Origin: PCC-6802 sp943367755
Lineage (GTDB): Bacteria; Cyanobacteriota; Cyanobacteriia; Pseudanabaenales; Pseudanabaenaceae
Length of the DNA stretch: 64,000 bases
Direction: 5' to 3'
Assembly (NCBI GenBank): GCA_943367755.1
Contig: CALRKB020000024.1
Span: forward strand, 1 to 64,000
Below the pieces are notes generated by a model. It made no database searches. It worked only from the letters and a program-made list of their open reading frames with translations, and was not told the origin of the DNA. Both the position numbers and the translations under genes were made by a program. Each line of letters opens with the position of its first letter. Positions within the stretch are counted from its first letter, which is position 1. Shown one piece after another: positions 45,415 to 54,133 of this stretch.

Positions 45415-48324
45415 CTAAGCGCGTGGGAATTGGGCTAAGACCTGTTTGAGATATTTACCTGTATGAGAATTAGGTACTTCAGCGATCGCTTCTGGCGTGC
45501 CTTCTGCAATGATTTCACCGCCGCGATCACCACCTTCAGGGCCAAGATCGATCACCCAATCGCTACAGCGAATCGCATCCAGGTTATGTTCGATCATCAG
45601 AACGCTGTTTCCTTTATCTACCAGTCGTTGTACAACATCCAAAAGCTTGTGTACATCGTAAAAACTCAAACCTGTAGTCGGTTCATCTATGAGATAGAGA
45701 GTTTTACCCGTGGCGCGACGAGCCAGTTCCGTCGCCAACTTTACCCGTTGCGCTTCACCACCAGATAGAGTCGGTGCCGATTGCCCCAAGCGAATATAGC
45801 CTAAACCCACATCCACTAACATACTGAGCCGAGAATGGGCTTGTGGGATATTCTCGAAAAAGTGCATGGCTTCCTCAATTGTCATATCCAAAACATCGGC
45901 AATAGTTTTCTCTTTATACTTCACCTGCAAAGTTTCGCGATTGTAGCGCGCGCCTTTACAGACATCACAGCGCACATACACATCCGGCAAGAAATTCATC
46001 GAAATCACGTTCACACCCTGCCCACTACAAGCTTCACAGCGTCCACCTTTGACATTAAATGAGAACTGTCCGGCTTTATAGCCGCGTGTCTTTGCTGCAG
46101 TCGTGAGGGCAAAGTTTTCGCGAATCACGTCGAACGTTCCTGTATAAGTGGCAGGATTCGATCTGGGCGTGCGACCGATCGGTGACTGATCGATCACGAT
46201 GAATTTATCCAAAGCTCTTAAGCCCACGATATCACCTACACCCTTTGGTAAGGCAGTTTTACGCAAAAAGTGATGTTCCAAATATGAGTGCAACAGCTCA
46301 TTGATCAGTGTCGATTTACCTGAGCCCGAGACACCTGTAATACATACTAGTTTGCCAAGTGGAATCTTAACATCAATGTGCTTGAGATTATTGCGGTGGG
46401 CATCTTTAATCTCTAAAAATCGACCGTTACCTTCGCGCCTTTCTTTGGGGGTGAGAATGAGCGATCGCCGCGATAGATAAGCACCCGTAATTGATTGGGG
46501 ATGGTTTTCGATATCCGCAACTAATCCCTGTGCCACGATCTCACCACCATGTACACCTGCCCCTGGGCCGATATCCACCACATGATCGGCCATGCGAATC
46601 GTCTCTTCGTCATGTTCCACGACAATCAAGGTGTTACCCAGATCTCGCAATTTGGTGAGCGTTGTGAGCAGTCGGGCATTATCACGCTGATGCAAGCCAA
46701 TGCTGGGTTCATCTAAAACATAGAGTACGCCTGTCAACCCTGAACCAATTTGCGTTGCCAAACGGATGCGCTGGGCTTCGCCGCCTGATAGGCTCATGGT
46801 AGGACGATCTAGCGTCAGATAGTCTAATCCCACATCCAGTAAAAATTGCAATCGCGCTTTAATCTCTTTCAGCACAAGCGTGGCAATCTGCTTTGTGCGA
46901 TCGTCTAATTCGATATGCTCTAAGCGATCTAGGCAAGTAGCGATCGCCGCAGAGGTAAAATCAGTAATCCGATAACCACCGATTCTTACGGCTCGGGCTT
47001 CCGGCTTTAGCCGCGTGCCGTCACAGGTACTACAAGGTTGATCGATCAGATATTGTTCCAGCCTTTGCTGCATTGATTCGGAACTGGCTTCGGCATATTG
47101 CTGCTGGAGCATGGCGAGCGCGCCTTCAAAGCGCTTGTAATAGCCCTGATTCTGGCTGCTAAACCGCGAGTCGGCCTTGATTAATATTTTTTCTGTCGTC
47201 CCAAATAGGACGATCTCCCTTTGATAATCGCTGAGTAGTTCCCAAGGAGTACTAATATCAAATCCCGCGTATTCGCTGATACTCGCCAGCAAAGATAGAT
47301 AGTAGGTGTGAGTTTTATCTGCCCAGGGGGCGATCGCTGCGTATACAGGCAACTTAGGATCGGGAATAATCAGTTCGGGCGAAAAAGTTTTGATACTGCC
47401 GAGACCGTGGCAGGCGGGACAGGCCCCATAGGGAGAGTTAAAAGAGAATAATCGTGGTGATAATTCCTCCATCACTGCACCATGCTCGGGGCAGGCGAAG
47501 TTCTCGGAGAAGGTAATCAGATTGGCAATTCCTACTTTCTGCGCTTGGTTTTCAGGCTCTGCTTCTGAGGAATTACTAGCGCTTGGCGTGCCACCATCTT
47601 CCACCAAAATTTCCGCGATCGCGATGCCTTCGGCACGTTTGAGACAGGTAGATAGAGAATCCGTAAGCCGTTCCTGGATGCCATCTTTGCGAATCAGGCG
47701 ATCGACTACAATCTCAATATCGTGGGTTTTATTTTTATCTAGTTCAATATTGTCACTTAGTTCGCGGACTTCACCGTTAATGCGTACTCTGGCAAAACCC
47801 TCAGTGACTAAACTAGCCAGCAATTTTTTGTGGGTTCCCTTTTTGCCACGCACCACTGGCGCTAGCAGTTGGAAGCGGGTGCGATCGCCTAATTCCATGA
47901 TCCGATCCACCATCTGATCGATCGCTTGCGGTGCAATGTTGCGATCGCAGATATGACAATGGGGTGCACCAGCTCGACCATATAATAGCCGCAGATAGTC
48001 ATAGATTTCGGTAACTGTCCCGACGGTGGAGCGCGGATTGTGAGAAGTAGATTTCTGGTCGATGGAAATCGCGGGACTGAGACCTTCGATGTAGTCAACG
48101 TCGGGCTTTTCTACCTGTCCGAGAAACTGGCGTGCGTAGGCACTGAGCGATTCTACATAGCGCCTTTGCCCTTCCGCAAAGATGGTATCGAAGGCAAGAG
48201 AAGACTTCCCTGAGCCTGAAACACCCGTAAACACGATTAAGCGATCGCGTGGGATCGTGAGATCGATGTTTTTGAGATTATGCTGGCGAGCGCCACGAAT
48301 GTGTATGTGAGTACGATCTGGCAT
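45415..48324 (-). CDS. uvrA: Excinuclease ABC subunit A
   Basis: The 969-residue protein is the DNA damage-recognition ATPase of nucleotide excision repair. Two ABC modules are present: Walker A FTGVSGSGKSSLAFD near the N-terminus and ITGVSGSGKSTLINE at about 650, with signatures SLSGGEAQRIRLATQ and TLSGGEAQRVKLATE. Zinc-finger cysteines occur (CHICDRN, CEACSGQG, CDVCKGARYN). Full length. It starts 1 base after prmA on the same strand, so the two are co-transcribed. Confidence 0.97.
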   Translation of the reverse strand: MPDRTHIHIRGARQHNLKNIDLTIPRDRLIVFTGVSGSGKSSLAFDTIFAEGQRRYVESLSAYARQFLGQVEKPDVDYIEGLSPAISIDQKSTSHNPRSTVGTVTEIYDYLRLLYGRAGAPHCHICDRNIAPQAIDQMVDRIMELGDRTRFQLLAPVVRGKKGTHKKLLASLVTEGFARVRINGEVRELSDNIELDKNKTHDIEIVVDRLIRKDGIQERLTDSLSTCLKRAEGIAIAEILVEDGGTPSASNSSEAEPENQAQKVGIANLITFSENFACPEHGAVMEELSPRLFSFNSPYGACPACHGLGSIKTFSPELIIPDPKLPVYAAIAPWADKTHTYYLSLLASISEYAGFDISTPWELLSDYQREIVLFGTTEKILIKADSRFSSQNQGYYKRFEGALAMLQQQYAEASSESMQQRLEQYLIDQPCSTCDGTRLKPEARAVRIGGYRITDFTSAAIATCLDRLEHIELDDRTKQIATLVLKEIKARLQFLLDVGLDYLTLDRPTMSLSGGEAQRIRLATQIGSGLTGVLYVLDEPSIGLHQRDNARLLTTLTKLRDLGNTLIVVEHDEETIRMADHVVDIGPGAGVHGGEIVAQGLVADIENHPQSITGAYLSRRSLILTPKERREGNGRFLEIKDAHRNNLKHIDVKIPLGKLVCITGVSGSGKSTLINELLHSYLEHHFLRKTALPKGVGDIVGLRALDKFIVIDQSPIGRTPRSNPATYTGTFDVIRENFALTTAAKTRGYKAGQFSFNVKGGRCEACSGQGVNVISMNFLPDVYVRCDVCKGARYNRETLQVKYKEKTIADVLDMTIEEAMHFFENIPQAHSRLSMLVDVGLGYIRLGQSAPTLSGGEAQRVKLATELARRATGKTLYLIDEPTTGLSFYDVHKLLDVVQRLVDKGNSVLMIEHNLDAIRCSDWVIDLGPEGGDRGGEIIAEGTPEAIAEVPNSHTGKYLKQVLAQFPRA

Positions 48325-48325
48325 T

Positions 48326-49243
48326 TTAGGATATGGGTTCTCCTCTACGGATATTCAAGCAACTCCAATCATTTTGTTTCCATAACGCACCAACAACCCA
48401 GTTGTGTTTTTCCAGGACATCAATGACGGCAGGTACCTGCTCTAGCAAAATTCCACTCAAAATTCCCCAGCCGTTGGGTACGATCAACTGGTGCAGGTCG
48501 GGAATAATGTCAATAATAATATCTGCCAAGATATTGCAGGCAAAGCCATCTACCGGCTTGGGTATATGTTGGAGGAGATGCAGCAAATTACCTTCAGCCA
48601 CCCAAAGCTTACTGGAGGTAATCCCATTCAGTTCGCGGTTGTGGTGTGTGGCTTTCACGGCCATAATATCTGTGTCTACGGCATACACTTGAGATGCGCC
48701 TAGCAAAATCGCACCAATACTTAATATCCCAGAACCACAGCCAATATCAGCGAATGTGAAGTCGCTATCTTTGGGCAACCCACTCAGGCGCATTTCGATC
48801 GCTTCCAGGCAAAGTTGCGTGGTGGCATGGGCACCCGTACCAAAGGCATTACCAGGATCGAGCCGTAGGACATGCCGCGATATATCTGTTGGCGGTGCAA
48901 TCCAGGCCGGATAAATTATGAAAACATCACCAATTTCTTCCGGTTTCCAGTGCAGTTTCCAACTACTCGACCAATCTTCATCATCGATTAAAGCCCATTT
49001 CACAATCGGGGCAGTATTACTGGCCGCGATCGCATCCTCGCGCAGCCAGAGGGCAAGGGCCGATAAATCTAACCATGAGGCTTTTTCTATGGGTAAGTAA
49101 GCTTTAATCAGGGCTTCATTTTCTTTGAATTGGCTAGCTGTGCCTTGGCAGCCAAAATCCTGCAAGCGCCAAAACACCAATTCTTCTAGTGATGGATTAG
49201 ATAGAACCTGAATTTCCCACCAGGTATTGTTTAGTGGCTGCAT
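48326..49243 (-). CDS. prmA: Ribosomal protein L11 methyltransferase
   Basis: The 305-residue SAM-dependent methyltransferase has PrmA signatures: LDPGNAFGTGAHATTQLCLEAI, motif I FADIGCGSGILSIGAILLGA, and NILADIIIDIIPDL in the active site. The N-terminal domain (WWEIQVLSNPSLEELVFWRL) matches the L11-binding domain. First gene of the prmA-uvrA unit. Confidence 0.93.
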   Translation of the reverse strand: MQPLNNTWWEIQVLSNPSLEELVFWRLQDFGCQGTASQFKENEALIKAYLPIEKASWLDLSALALWLREDAIAASNTAPIVKWALIDDEDWSSSWKLHWKPEEIGDVFIIYPAWIAPPTDISRHVLRLDPGNAFGTGAHATTQLCLEAIEMRLSGLPKDSDFTFADIGCGSGILSIGAILLGASQVYAVDTDIMAVKATHHNRELNGITSSKLWVAEGNLLHLLQHIPKPVDGFACNILADIIIDIIPDLHQLIVPNGWGILSGILLEQVPAVIDVLEKHNWVVGALWKQNDWSCLNIRRGEPIS

Positions 49244-49340
49244 AGCTTAAGTTTTAGGATAGGGACTACATACAGCAAAATAAAGCAAACAGAGGACTTG
49301 ATTGCATCGGGCAACCCGTAGTTATATTGGCACGCTGCCA

Positions 49341-49748
49341 TCAATCCTGCACATATTCCTGGTGGTGAACTAATGCCCACTCTGCCCGCTGTGCTTCTCT
49401 GCCGATATAAGCAGCATGATTGAGCATAGATATAGGGTAGGGTTGGGTGCGTTCAAAGATCTTGACGCACAGCTCTTTTGCAGTTCTGGCTTCAAAGATC
49501 GCCGTAGCTTGCCGGACTACCTGACCGCGCGCCGGAATTGGTTTGCCGGTGTCTGGATCGACTGCTCGGCCTTGCTCATCGATCGTATTAGTAAAATGCT
49601 TAGCACCAATTAGTCCTTTATCGCGATCGATATAGATAATAAAGTAGCCGCTAGGATCGAGGGCTAGGGGACGTTTGGATAGTTCGCGGTCAATTTCTGC
49701 GATCTCTGTAGCAATAGTCAAAGACATAGGGCAAAGACTTAAGGTCAA
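49341..49748 (-). CDS. DUF4346 protein
   Basis: The 135-residue protein carries LDPSGYFIIYIDRDKGLIGAKHF and the C-terminal MLNHAAYIGREAQRAEWAL, which I recognise as DUF4346, common in cyanobacteria. In other proteins the domain is attached to dihydropteroate synthase-like modules. The function is unknown. The first 8 residues may not be translated, since a second Met (MSLTIATEIAEID) is available. Confidence 0.75.
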   Translation of the reverse strand: MTLSLCPMSLTIATEIAEIDRELSKRPLALDPSGYFIIYIDRDKGLIGAKHFTNTIDEQGRAVDPDTGKPIPARGQVVRQATAIFEARTAKELCVKIFERTQPYPISMLNHAAYIGREAQRAEWALVHHQEYVQD

Positions 49749-49820
49749 TCTGGTGGCAATCTGATACAGTCAACGCCTATAATTAGCGCTTATCTATCAT
49801 ATCCTACATACCCCAGGAGC

Positions 49821-50423
49821 ATGACTAAAAGCTTATCTGAAACACCGCGCCCCATTTTATTAGGTGTATTAGCCTCCGGTAGCGGTAGTAACCTGGAAGC
49901 GATCGCTAATGCCATTGCTCATGGCGAGCTGAATGCCCGCATTGCCGTGCTGATTTATAACAACCCTGATGCTTTTTGCGCGACTCGGGCTCAAAAGCTT
50001 GGTATTCCTACTGTTTTGCTCAATCATCGTCTCTACAAAAGCCGCGAAGATCTGGATGGGGCAATTATCGAGGTGCTGCGCCAGTATGATATAGAACTGG
50101 TAATCATGGCAGGCTGGATGCGCGTGATTACGCAAGTATTACTCGACGCTTTTCCTCAACGAGTTTTAAATATTCACCCCAGCTTATTACCAAGTTTTCC
50201 AGGTATTCACGCCGCCGAGCAGGCACTCAAATATGGTGTCAAGATTACTGGCTGCACCGTACATATTGTCAGCCTCGAAGTTGATAGTGGCCCAATATTA
50301 CTCCAGGCCGCAGTCCCAGTTCTGGAAGATGATACGCCTGACTCTCTGCAACAACGCATTCAGGTTCAGGAACATACGATCTATCCCAAAGCGATCGCTA
50401 TCCATGCCTCTACTTTGGATTAG
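49821..50423 (+). CDS. purN: Phosphoribosylglycinamide formyltransferase
   Basis: The 200-residue enzyme transfers a formyl group from 10-formyl-THF to GAR in purine synthesis. It shows GVLASGSGSNLEAIANAI, the catalytic Asn-His-Asp set in LNIHPSLLPSFPGIHAAEQA and CTVHIVSLEVDSGPILLQAAVP. Complete. The integron integrase gene converges on it with 12 bases between stop codons, so this is the chromosomal border of the integron. Confidence 0.95.
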   Translation: MTKSLSETPRPILLGVLASGSGSNLEAIANAIAHGELNARIAVLIYNNPDAFCATRAQKLGIPTVLLNHRLYKSREDLDGAIIEVLRQYDIELVIMAGWMRVITQVLLDAFPQRVLNIHPSLLPSFPGIHAAEQALKYGVKITGCTVHIVSLEVDSGPILLQAAVPVLEDDTPDSLQQRIQVQEHTIYPKAIAIHASTLD

Positions 50424-50435
50424 TTCTGTGATCGA

Positions 50436-51506
50436 TTATGAGGAAAGAGATAGAAAGTGCGATCGTTCTAATTGTAAATCTAGCGGACTACACACACCAC
50501 AACCGCCTCGATTGAGCACATGCGTGTAAATCATCGTGGTTTTGACATCCTTGTGTCCCAGTAGTTCTTGAACAGTGCGAATGTCATAGCCATTTTGCAA
50601 CAAATGTGTAGCAAAGCTATGGCGAAATGTATGACAACCCACGCGCTTTTCAATTTTTGCCAGCCTCACTGCTTGTTTGATCGTTTTTTGTAATCCGCTC
50701 TCATGCAAATGATGGCGGCGGATAGCTTCACTACGAGGATCTTTAGAGATGTGACTGCTTGGAAAAACATATTGCCAAATCCATTCACGACAGGCATTAG
50801 GATACTTCCGCTCCAGTGCAAAGGGCAAATAGACTGAGCCATAACCCTTGTCTAAATCTTGATGATGCAAATGCTTCACGCCCTGCAAATGCACTTGAAT
50901 CTCTTGCACAATACTTTTGGGCAACATTGTGACACGACTTTCCATTCCCTTGCTATCGCGGATCGCAATCTGCTGCTGTGAAAAATCCACATCTTTGACA
51001 CGCAGCTGTAATGCTTCGTTCAGGCGCATTCCAGTGCCATAGAGTAGTTTGACAAGCAGTTGATACACGCCCGCAAGATTTTGAACGATCGCCAATACTT
51101 CCTCCACAGTCAGCACAGTAGGCAAATTTCGAGGTCGCTTAGCACGCACAGTATCAAGACACAAGTCTAATTCTTGCTGTAGTACGTGTTTGTACAAAAA
51201 CAAAATCGCGCAAAGCGCCTGATTTTGCGTCGAAGCCGCGACATTCTCATCAACAGCAAGGTGGGTTAAAAATGCATTGATCTCCGCCCCGCCCATTTCA
51301 CTGGGATGTCGCTTATTGTTAAATAAAATATATCGCCGAATCCACTGCACATATGTCTTCTCAGTCTGATAGGAATAGTGCTTAACCCGAATGGCATCGC
51401 GAACGCGATCGAGCAATTTTCTCGGCGGCGGCTGAACGTCATCCGATAGAGGCGCAGCTATTATTTCTCTGTTTCTAAGAATCGGTTTTAAAACAACACG
51501 TTGCAT
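50436..51506 (-). CDS. intI: Integron integrase (IntI-type tyrosine recombinase)
   Basis: The 356-residue protein has all catalytic residues of tyrosine recombinases: Arg161 (GTGMRLNEAL), His292/Arg295 (HTFRHSF), His318 (LLGHKD) and Tyr327 (MIYTHV). Between them lies the extra patch diagnostic of IntI (about 228-268: PFALERKYPNACREW, WQYVFPSS, DPRSEAIRRHHLHES). It appears intact. It is transcribed away from the cassette array, the classic integron layout. A truncated relative lies at 22886-22972. Confidence 0.95.
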   Translation of the reverse strand: MQRVVLKPILRNREIIAAPLSDDVQPPPRKLLDRVRDAIRVKHYSYQTEKTYVQWIRRYILFNNKRHPSEMGGAEINAFLTHLAVDENVAASTQNQALCAILFLYKHVLQQELDLCLDTVRAKRPRNLPTVLTVEEVLAIVQNLAGVYQLLVKLLYGTGMRLNEALQLRVKDVDFSQQQIAIRDSKGMESRVTMLPKSIVQEIQVHLQGVKHLHHQDLDKGYGSVYLPFALERKYPNACREWIWQYVFPSSHISKDPRSEAIRRHHLHESGLQKTIKQAVRLAKIEKRVGCHTFRHSFATHLLQNGYDIRTVQELLGHKDVKTTMIYTHVLNRGGCGVCSPLDLQLERSHFLSLSS

Positions 51507-51508
51507 TT

Positions 51509-51653
51509 TTTCCGTATAACACCCTTTATGAGGATGTTACCCAGAAATTTTCCGTATAGTACACCAATTAGTTGTGTTACCCAGAAACTTTCCGTATAAT
51601 CATCCTGTATTGGGTAGTTATACGGAAACTTTCCGTATAATACATAGTTATAC
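51509..51653 (+). other. attI site with four 40-bp-spaced repeats
   Basis: TTTCCGTATA occurs at 51509, 51549, 51589 and 51630, spaced 40, 40 and 41 bases; the second and third are preceded by GTTACCCAGAAA. They begin at the intI start codon and end at the core GTTATAC (51647-51653), where the first cassette starts. I infer integrase binding or recombination repeats. Helical phasing at about four turns supports a protein array. Confidence 0.75.
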
Positions 51654-51954
51654 GTACCGATATCGCCGATTGAGTCCGTTGAGATTATCTGAATGCGATC
51701 GCAAATAAGCAAGCAAGACGAATCGACTGCGTTTGCAAGTCCCGAAAACGGATCGGCGATCGCAAAGCTAAGCAGTTAAGGTTTAGGCAAGCATGACGAA
51801 TCTATTTTCTGCTCAAGTTCGGACAGTGGATCGGGGCGATCGCCAAGGATAAATAATTGTGAAGCGATCAGTGTATAACCAATCATTGGAGCGGACAATA
51901 TTGTGATTCTTAGGTGTTGAGTAGGAGGCGATCGATTGCCGCTCAAGCGCTCCG
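51648..51954 (+). mobile_element. Gene-less integron cassette, copy B (first position)
   Basis: This 307-bp unit starts TTATACGTACCGATATCGCC and ends at the G of the attC R' box. It shares its whole length with the copies at 22431-22734, 54777-55082 and 55083-55387. No ORF in cassette direction is convincing. Several GCGATCGC sites lie inside. Confidence 0.8.
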
Positions 51955-51960
51955 TTAGCT
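51873..51960 (+). other. attC site 1 of the intact integron
   Basis: R'' GTATAAC (51873-51879), L'' ATTGGAGCGG, L' CCGCTCAA and R' GTTAGCT (51954-51960) span 88 bp. L'' contains an unpaired G relative to L'. Confidence 0.8.
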
Positions 51961-52326
51961 GGCTCCGCATCGAGACCTTACACTTGTCTTTCGAGGTGAT
52001 CTGCCAACCCGAAAGCTTGTCTGTTGAGGCAGTGGTTGGAGTCTTGTTTGAGGTGGCGACAGCACCCAGAAGGTTAGTGGTGAGGGTGGTTGAGAGGGGC
52101 GATCTCATAATTAGGAAAGGGGCAAACGCCCCACAAAGATTGGGAGGCGATGTTGGCACTTACTGTCCAGACTATCTTTTCGATTTGTATCATTGATGTT
52201 CATGGGAGTGCGATCTCACATTATTATTTAGATAATATGAATTTATGAATTCTCACCTGCCGAAGTTTTGAAAATACAGCACAAAGAACAAGATGACCAG
52301 CTTTAGTATAGGAGCAAGGAGATACC
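51961..52326. other. Cassette segment without a clear gene
   Basis: About 366 bases follow attC 1. A perfect hairpin GGGGC-AAAC-GCCCC lies at 52119-52132. A minus-strand frame (51776-52159) overlaps attC 1 and looks like a shadow. The end of this segment holds the promoter or ribosome-binding site (AAGGAG) for 52327. Confidence 0.4.
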
Positions 52327-52641
52327 ATGACGAAAAGTAAGGAAGATGCCAATCGGATATTTGAACTGATTGGACAGACACTTTCATTGGAAGCAACATC
52401 CGGACTAAGCGAGAATACACTTCATGTGGCGGAAGGATCACCAATTTTTCACCGATTGAGTTTCGGGGGGGTAGATCTCTCCCTGGCTAACACATCCGGT
52501 CTTAGCAAATATCCGCTGCGTGTAGCAGAGGGACAACCAGATCAAGTAACGATTGAGAAAGTAAGTATGGGTCAACCTGGTGTTAGCACATCAACACAAC
52601 CTACGGTAATTAGTGGTACTGCTGGAATTTATCCGCGTTGA
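52327..52641 (+). CDS. Small repeat peptide, possible RiPP-like precursor
   Basis: The 104-residue protein has a good ribosome-binding site (CAAGGAGATACC-ATG). A helical start (MTKSKEDANRIFELIGQTLS) is followed by two copies of TSGLS-x3-L-x-VAEG-x-P, about 38 residues apart, and a Ser/Thr/Pro-rich tail. A leader-like helix followed by repeats is suggestive of a modified peptide precursor, but no modification enzyme is adjacent. I do not recognise the family. Confidence 0.6.
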   Translation: MTKSKEDANRIFELIGQTLSLEATSGLSENTLHVAEGSPIFHRLSFGGVDLSLANTSGLSKYPLRVAEGQPDQVTIEKVSMGQPGVSTSTQPTVISGTAGIYPR

Positions 52642-52681
52642 CTGGATAGATTCCGAAATAGAAAACATAAAGGAGGCGACA

Positions 52682-52960
52682 ATGTACAGCACTTACTGGG
52701 ATGGCTGGGGGCATGGGACGTTCGATATTAGATTTCCATTTGGACCAAGCCAAATTAACCGCCATAGTAGAGTGGTATGTTCGATAACCGAACGCGGCGG
52801 AGCACCCGGAGGAGGTCCCGTAGACTGGCCTTTTTTGGGCGGTGCCAATATGGCAATCCTGAACATTGTTCCAACTGACACGGGGGATGTCTACGTGCGT
52901 ATCAACGTTGCCTGGGACAGCACTATTCAATGGAGGGTCACATTTTTCATTGACCCTTGA
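52682..52960 (+). CDS. 92-residue beta-rich protein of unknown function
   Basis: The start ATG follows AAAGGAGGCGACA, a strong ribosome-binding site, 40 bases after the preceding gene. The protein is rich in Trp, Gly and aromatic residues (MYSTYWDGWGHGTFDIRFPF, and WDSTIQWRVTFFIDP at the end), so a compact beta-sandwich is likely. No signal peptide. Probably co-transcribed with 52327. Confidence 0.6.
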   Translation: MYSTYWDGWGHGTFDIRFPFGPSQINRHSRVVCSITERGGAPGGGPVDWPFLGGANMAILNIVPTDTGDVYVRINVAWDSTIQWRVTFFIDP

Positions 52961-53350
52961 TCAAAAACTCTTGTGGTGGTTGAAGTAGTCTAGCTTTGGA
53001 TGATTCCGTCAGCTCTCCGTTTATTCACAAACGGTTTCAACCCACAGGCGATCGCGGCTGAGTACACGATCGAATGTATATCCCACCCCTGAAATAGCCA
53101 TTGAATTTAATCCGGTGTCCACGGGTAAGCCTGAATGGCTAAAATTTTGGCTCCTTGCTCTGTAGAAACTCCCTCTACATAGAAAATCCGTTGTGTAGGA
53201 CAAGGGTGTGACAAACTCTCCAGGCTGCATAGATCGGATTTTCCTGTCTTTCTTGATCTAACAAGTGCGATTGGATGTCGGTCTTTTCTGGAGTCCAAGG
53301 GTGTCTGGTGAAGCCGGGAGGCGTGGGGCGATCGGTGCGTCGCTCAGCTA
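52961..53350. other. Degenerate segment before the group II intron
   Basis: About 390 bases carry no intact gene. Overlapping short minus-strand frames (53021-53230 and 53107-53298) could be a frameshifted old gene, but I cannot identify it. ATCTAAC at 53256-53262 resembles an attC R'' box without a partner. Confidence 0.3.
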
Positions 53351-54054
53351 ATCGGGTCGAGGAGAGGTTTTCCCTCTCCCCTCCCACAGCACCCATCATG
53401 CGGGTCCGCAATGGGCGCTTCCTCAAAGAGGTTTAGACAAACTGGCTCAAAGAACCAATGTCCAGGGCTGGTTACACAATTAAGCGCCGACACTTTAGCT
53501 CCCCCGGTCGGGTTCATCGCTTGGTCGAGCTTTGTGACTCCTCCCTGATCTTCAAGGTTCAGCCCTTCACCATGTCTCACCCATTACGGTGAGCGTTTGG
53601 CTACTATGGCATCTGCTGACTTCTACCCAATCATGGGTGACGTTTCCACCACCCACGCTGCCTGGTTATCCTTAGGGTTCTGTGGGTTGCCCATCCCTTT
53701 CGAGATTGCCCTCAATCAGACTCCCATAGACTACCAGACTGCCATTTGAGCAGATCTCCCCGGATAAGAACATGAACCTTCGCTGTACAACTGCGCCATT
53801 TACCGTGCCCCGTGAACCAAAGGATTTTGTTGTGTTGTGCCAACTCGTCCTGGGGGACTCGGCCTTCTATGACGTTTCTGTCCGTCAGCTCACAGCTTTG
53901 CCGCCAGCTTCCTCCAGACATTCCCTCGCGGGTTTGCCATTGCTCTTGGCTAGTAGTTATCGTCGCTCGGATCGTCGAGTTGATCATTTGGACGCTGGTT
54001 CTCCTACAGGGGACTTTCACCCCATTGATTCATGCCCATGCCGGGCGTACACAC
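53351..54054 (-). mobile_element. ORF-less group II intron
   Basis: Minus strand. The 5' end GTGTGTACGCCCGGCATGGG starts at 54054 and is followed by a GGGGTGAAAGTCCCC stem, as in bacterial group II introns. Near the 3' end, domain V lies at 53388-53419: a 9-bp lower stem starting with the catalytic AGC (AGCGCCCAT with ATGGGTGCT), a TG bulge, and an upper TGCG-GACC-CGCA hairpin. A domain VI-like hairpin follows and the intron ends near 53351. About 700 bases remain, with no reverse transcriptase ORF. Splicing or mobility would need a maturase in trans. The exact boundaries are approximate. Confidence 0.7.
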
Positions 54055-54133
54055 GGCATTGGAGCGGACAATATTGAGATATTGCGGTGTTGAGTAGGAG
54101 GCGATCTATTGCCGCTCAATTTGCCCGTTATAC
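54055..54133 (+). other. attC site interrupted by the group II intron
   Basis: The sequence right of the intron keeps L'' ATTGGAGCGG, the central region, L' CCGCTCAAT and R' GTTATAC (54127-54133), all as in the gene-less cassettes. The R'' box is missing on the intron side. Some group IIC introns are known to target attC sites. Confidence 0.65.

Noticed and set aside
51507..51655. Periodic boxes as a CRISPR array
   Set aside because: The repeats are only about 10-23 bp, with related flanks and 40-bp phasing ending in an integron core site. There are no unique spacers and no cas genes.
51776..52159. 127-residue minus-strand frame
   Set aside because: It spans attC 1 and part of the next cassette, has no recognisable domain or ribosome-binding site, and is low in complexity.
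53344..53580. Minus-strand 78-residue ORF as a gene
   Set aside because: It lies inside the group II intron and shows no reverse transcriptase or other domain. It is explained by ribozyme sequence.
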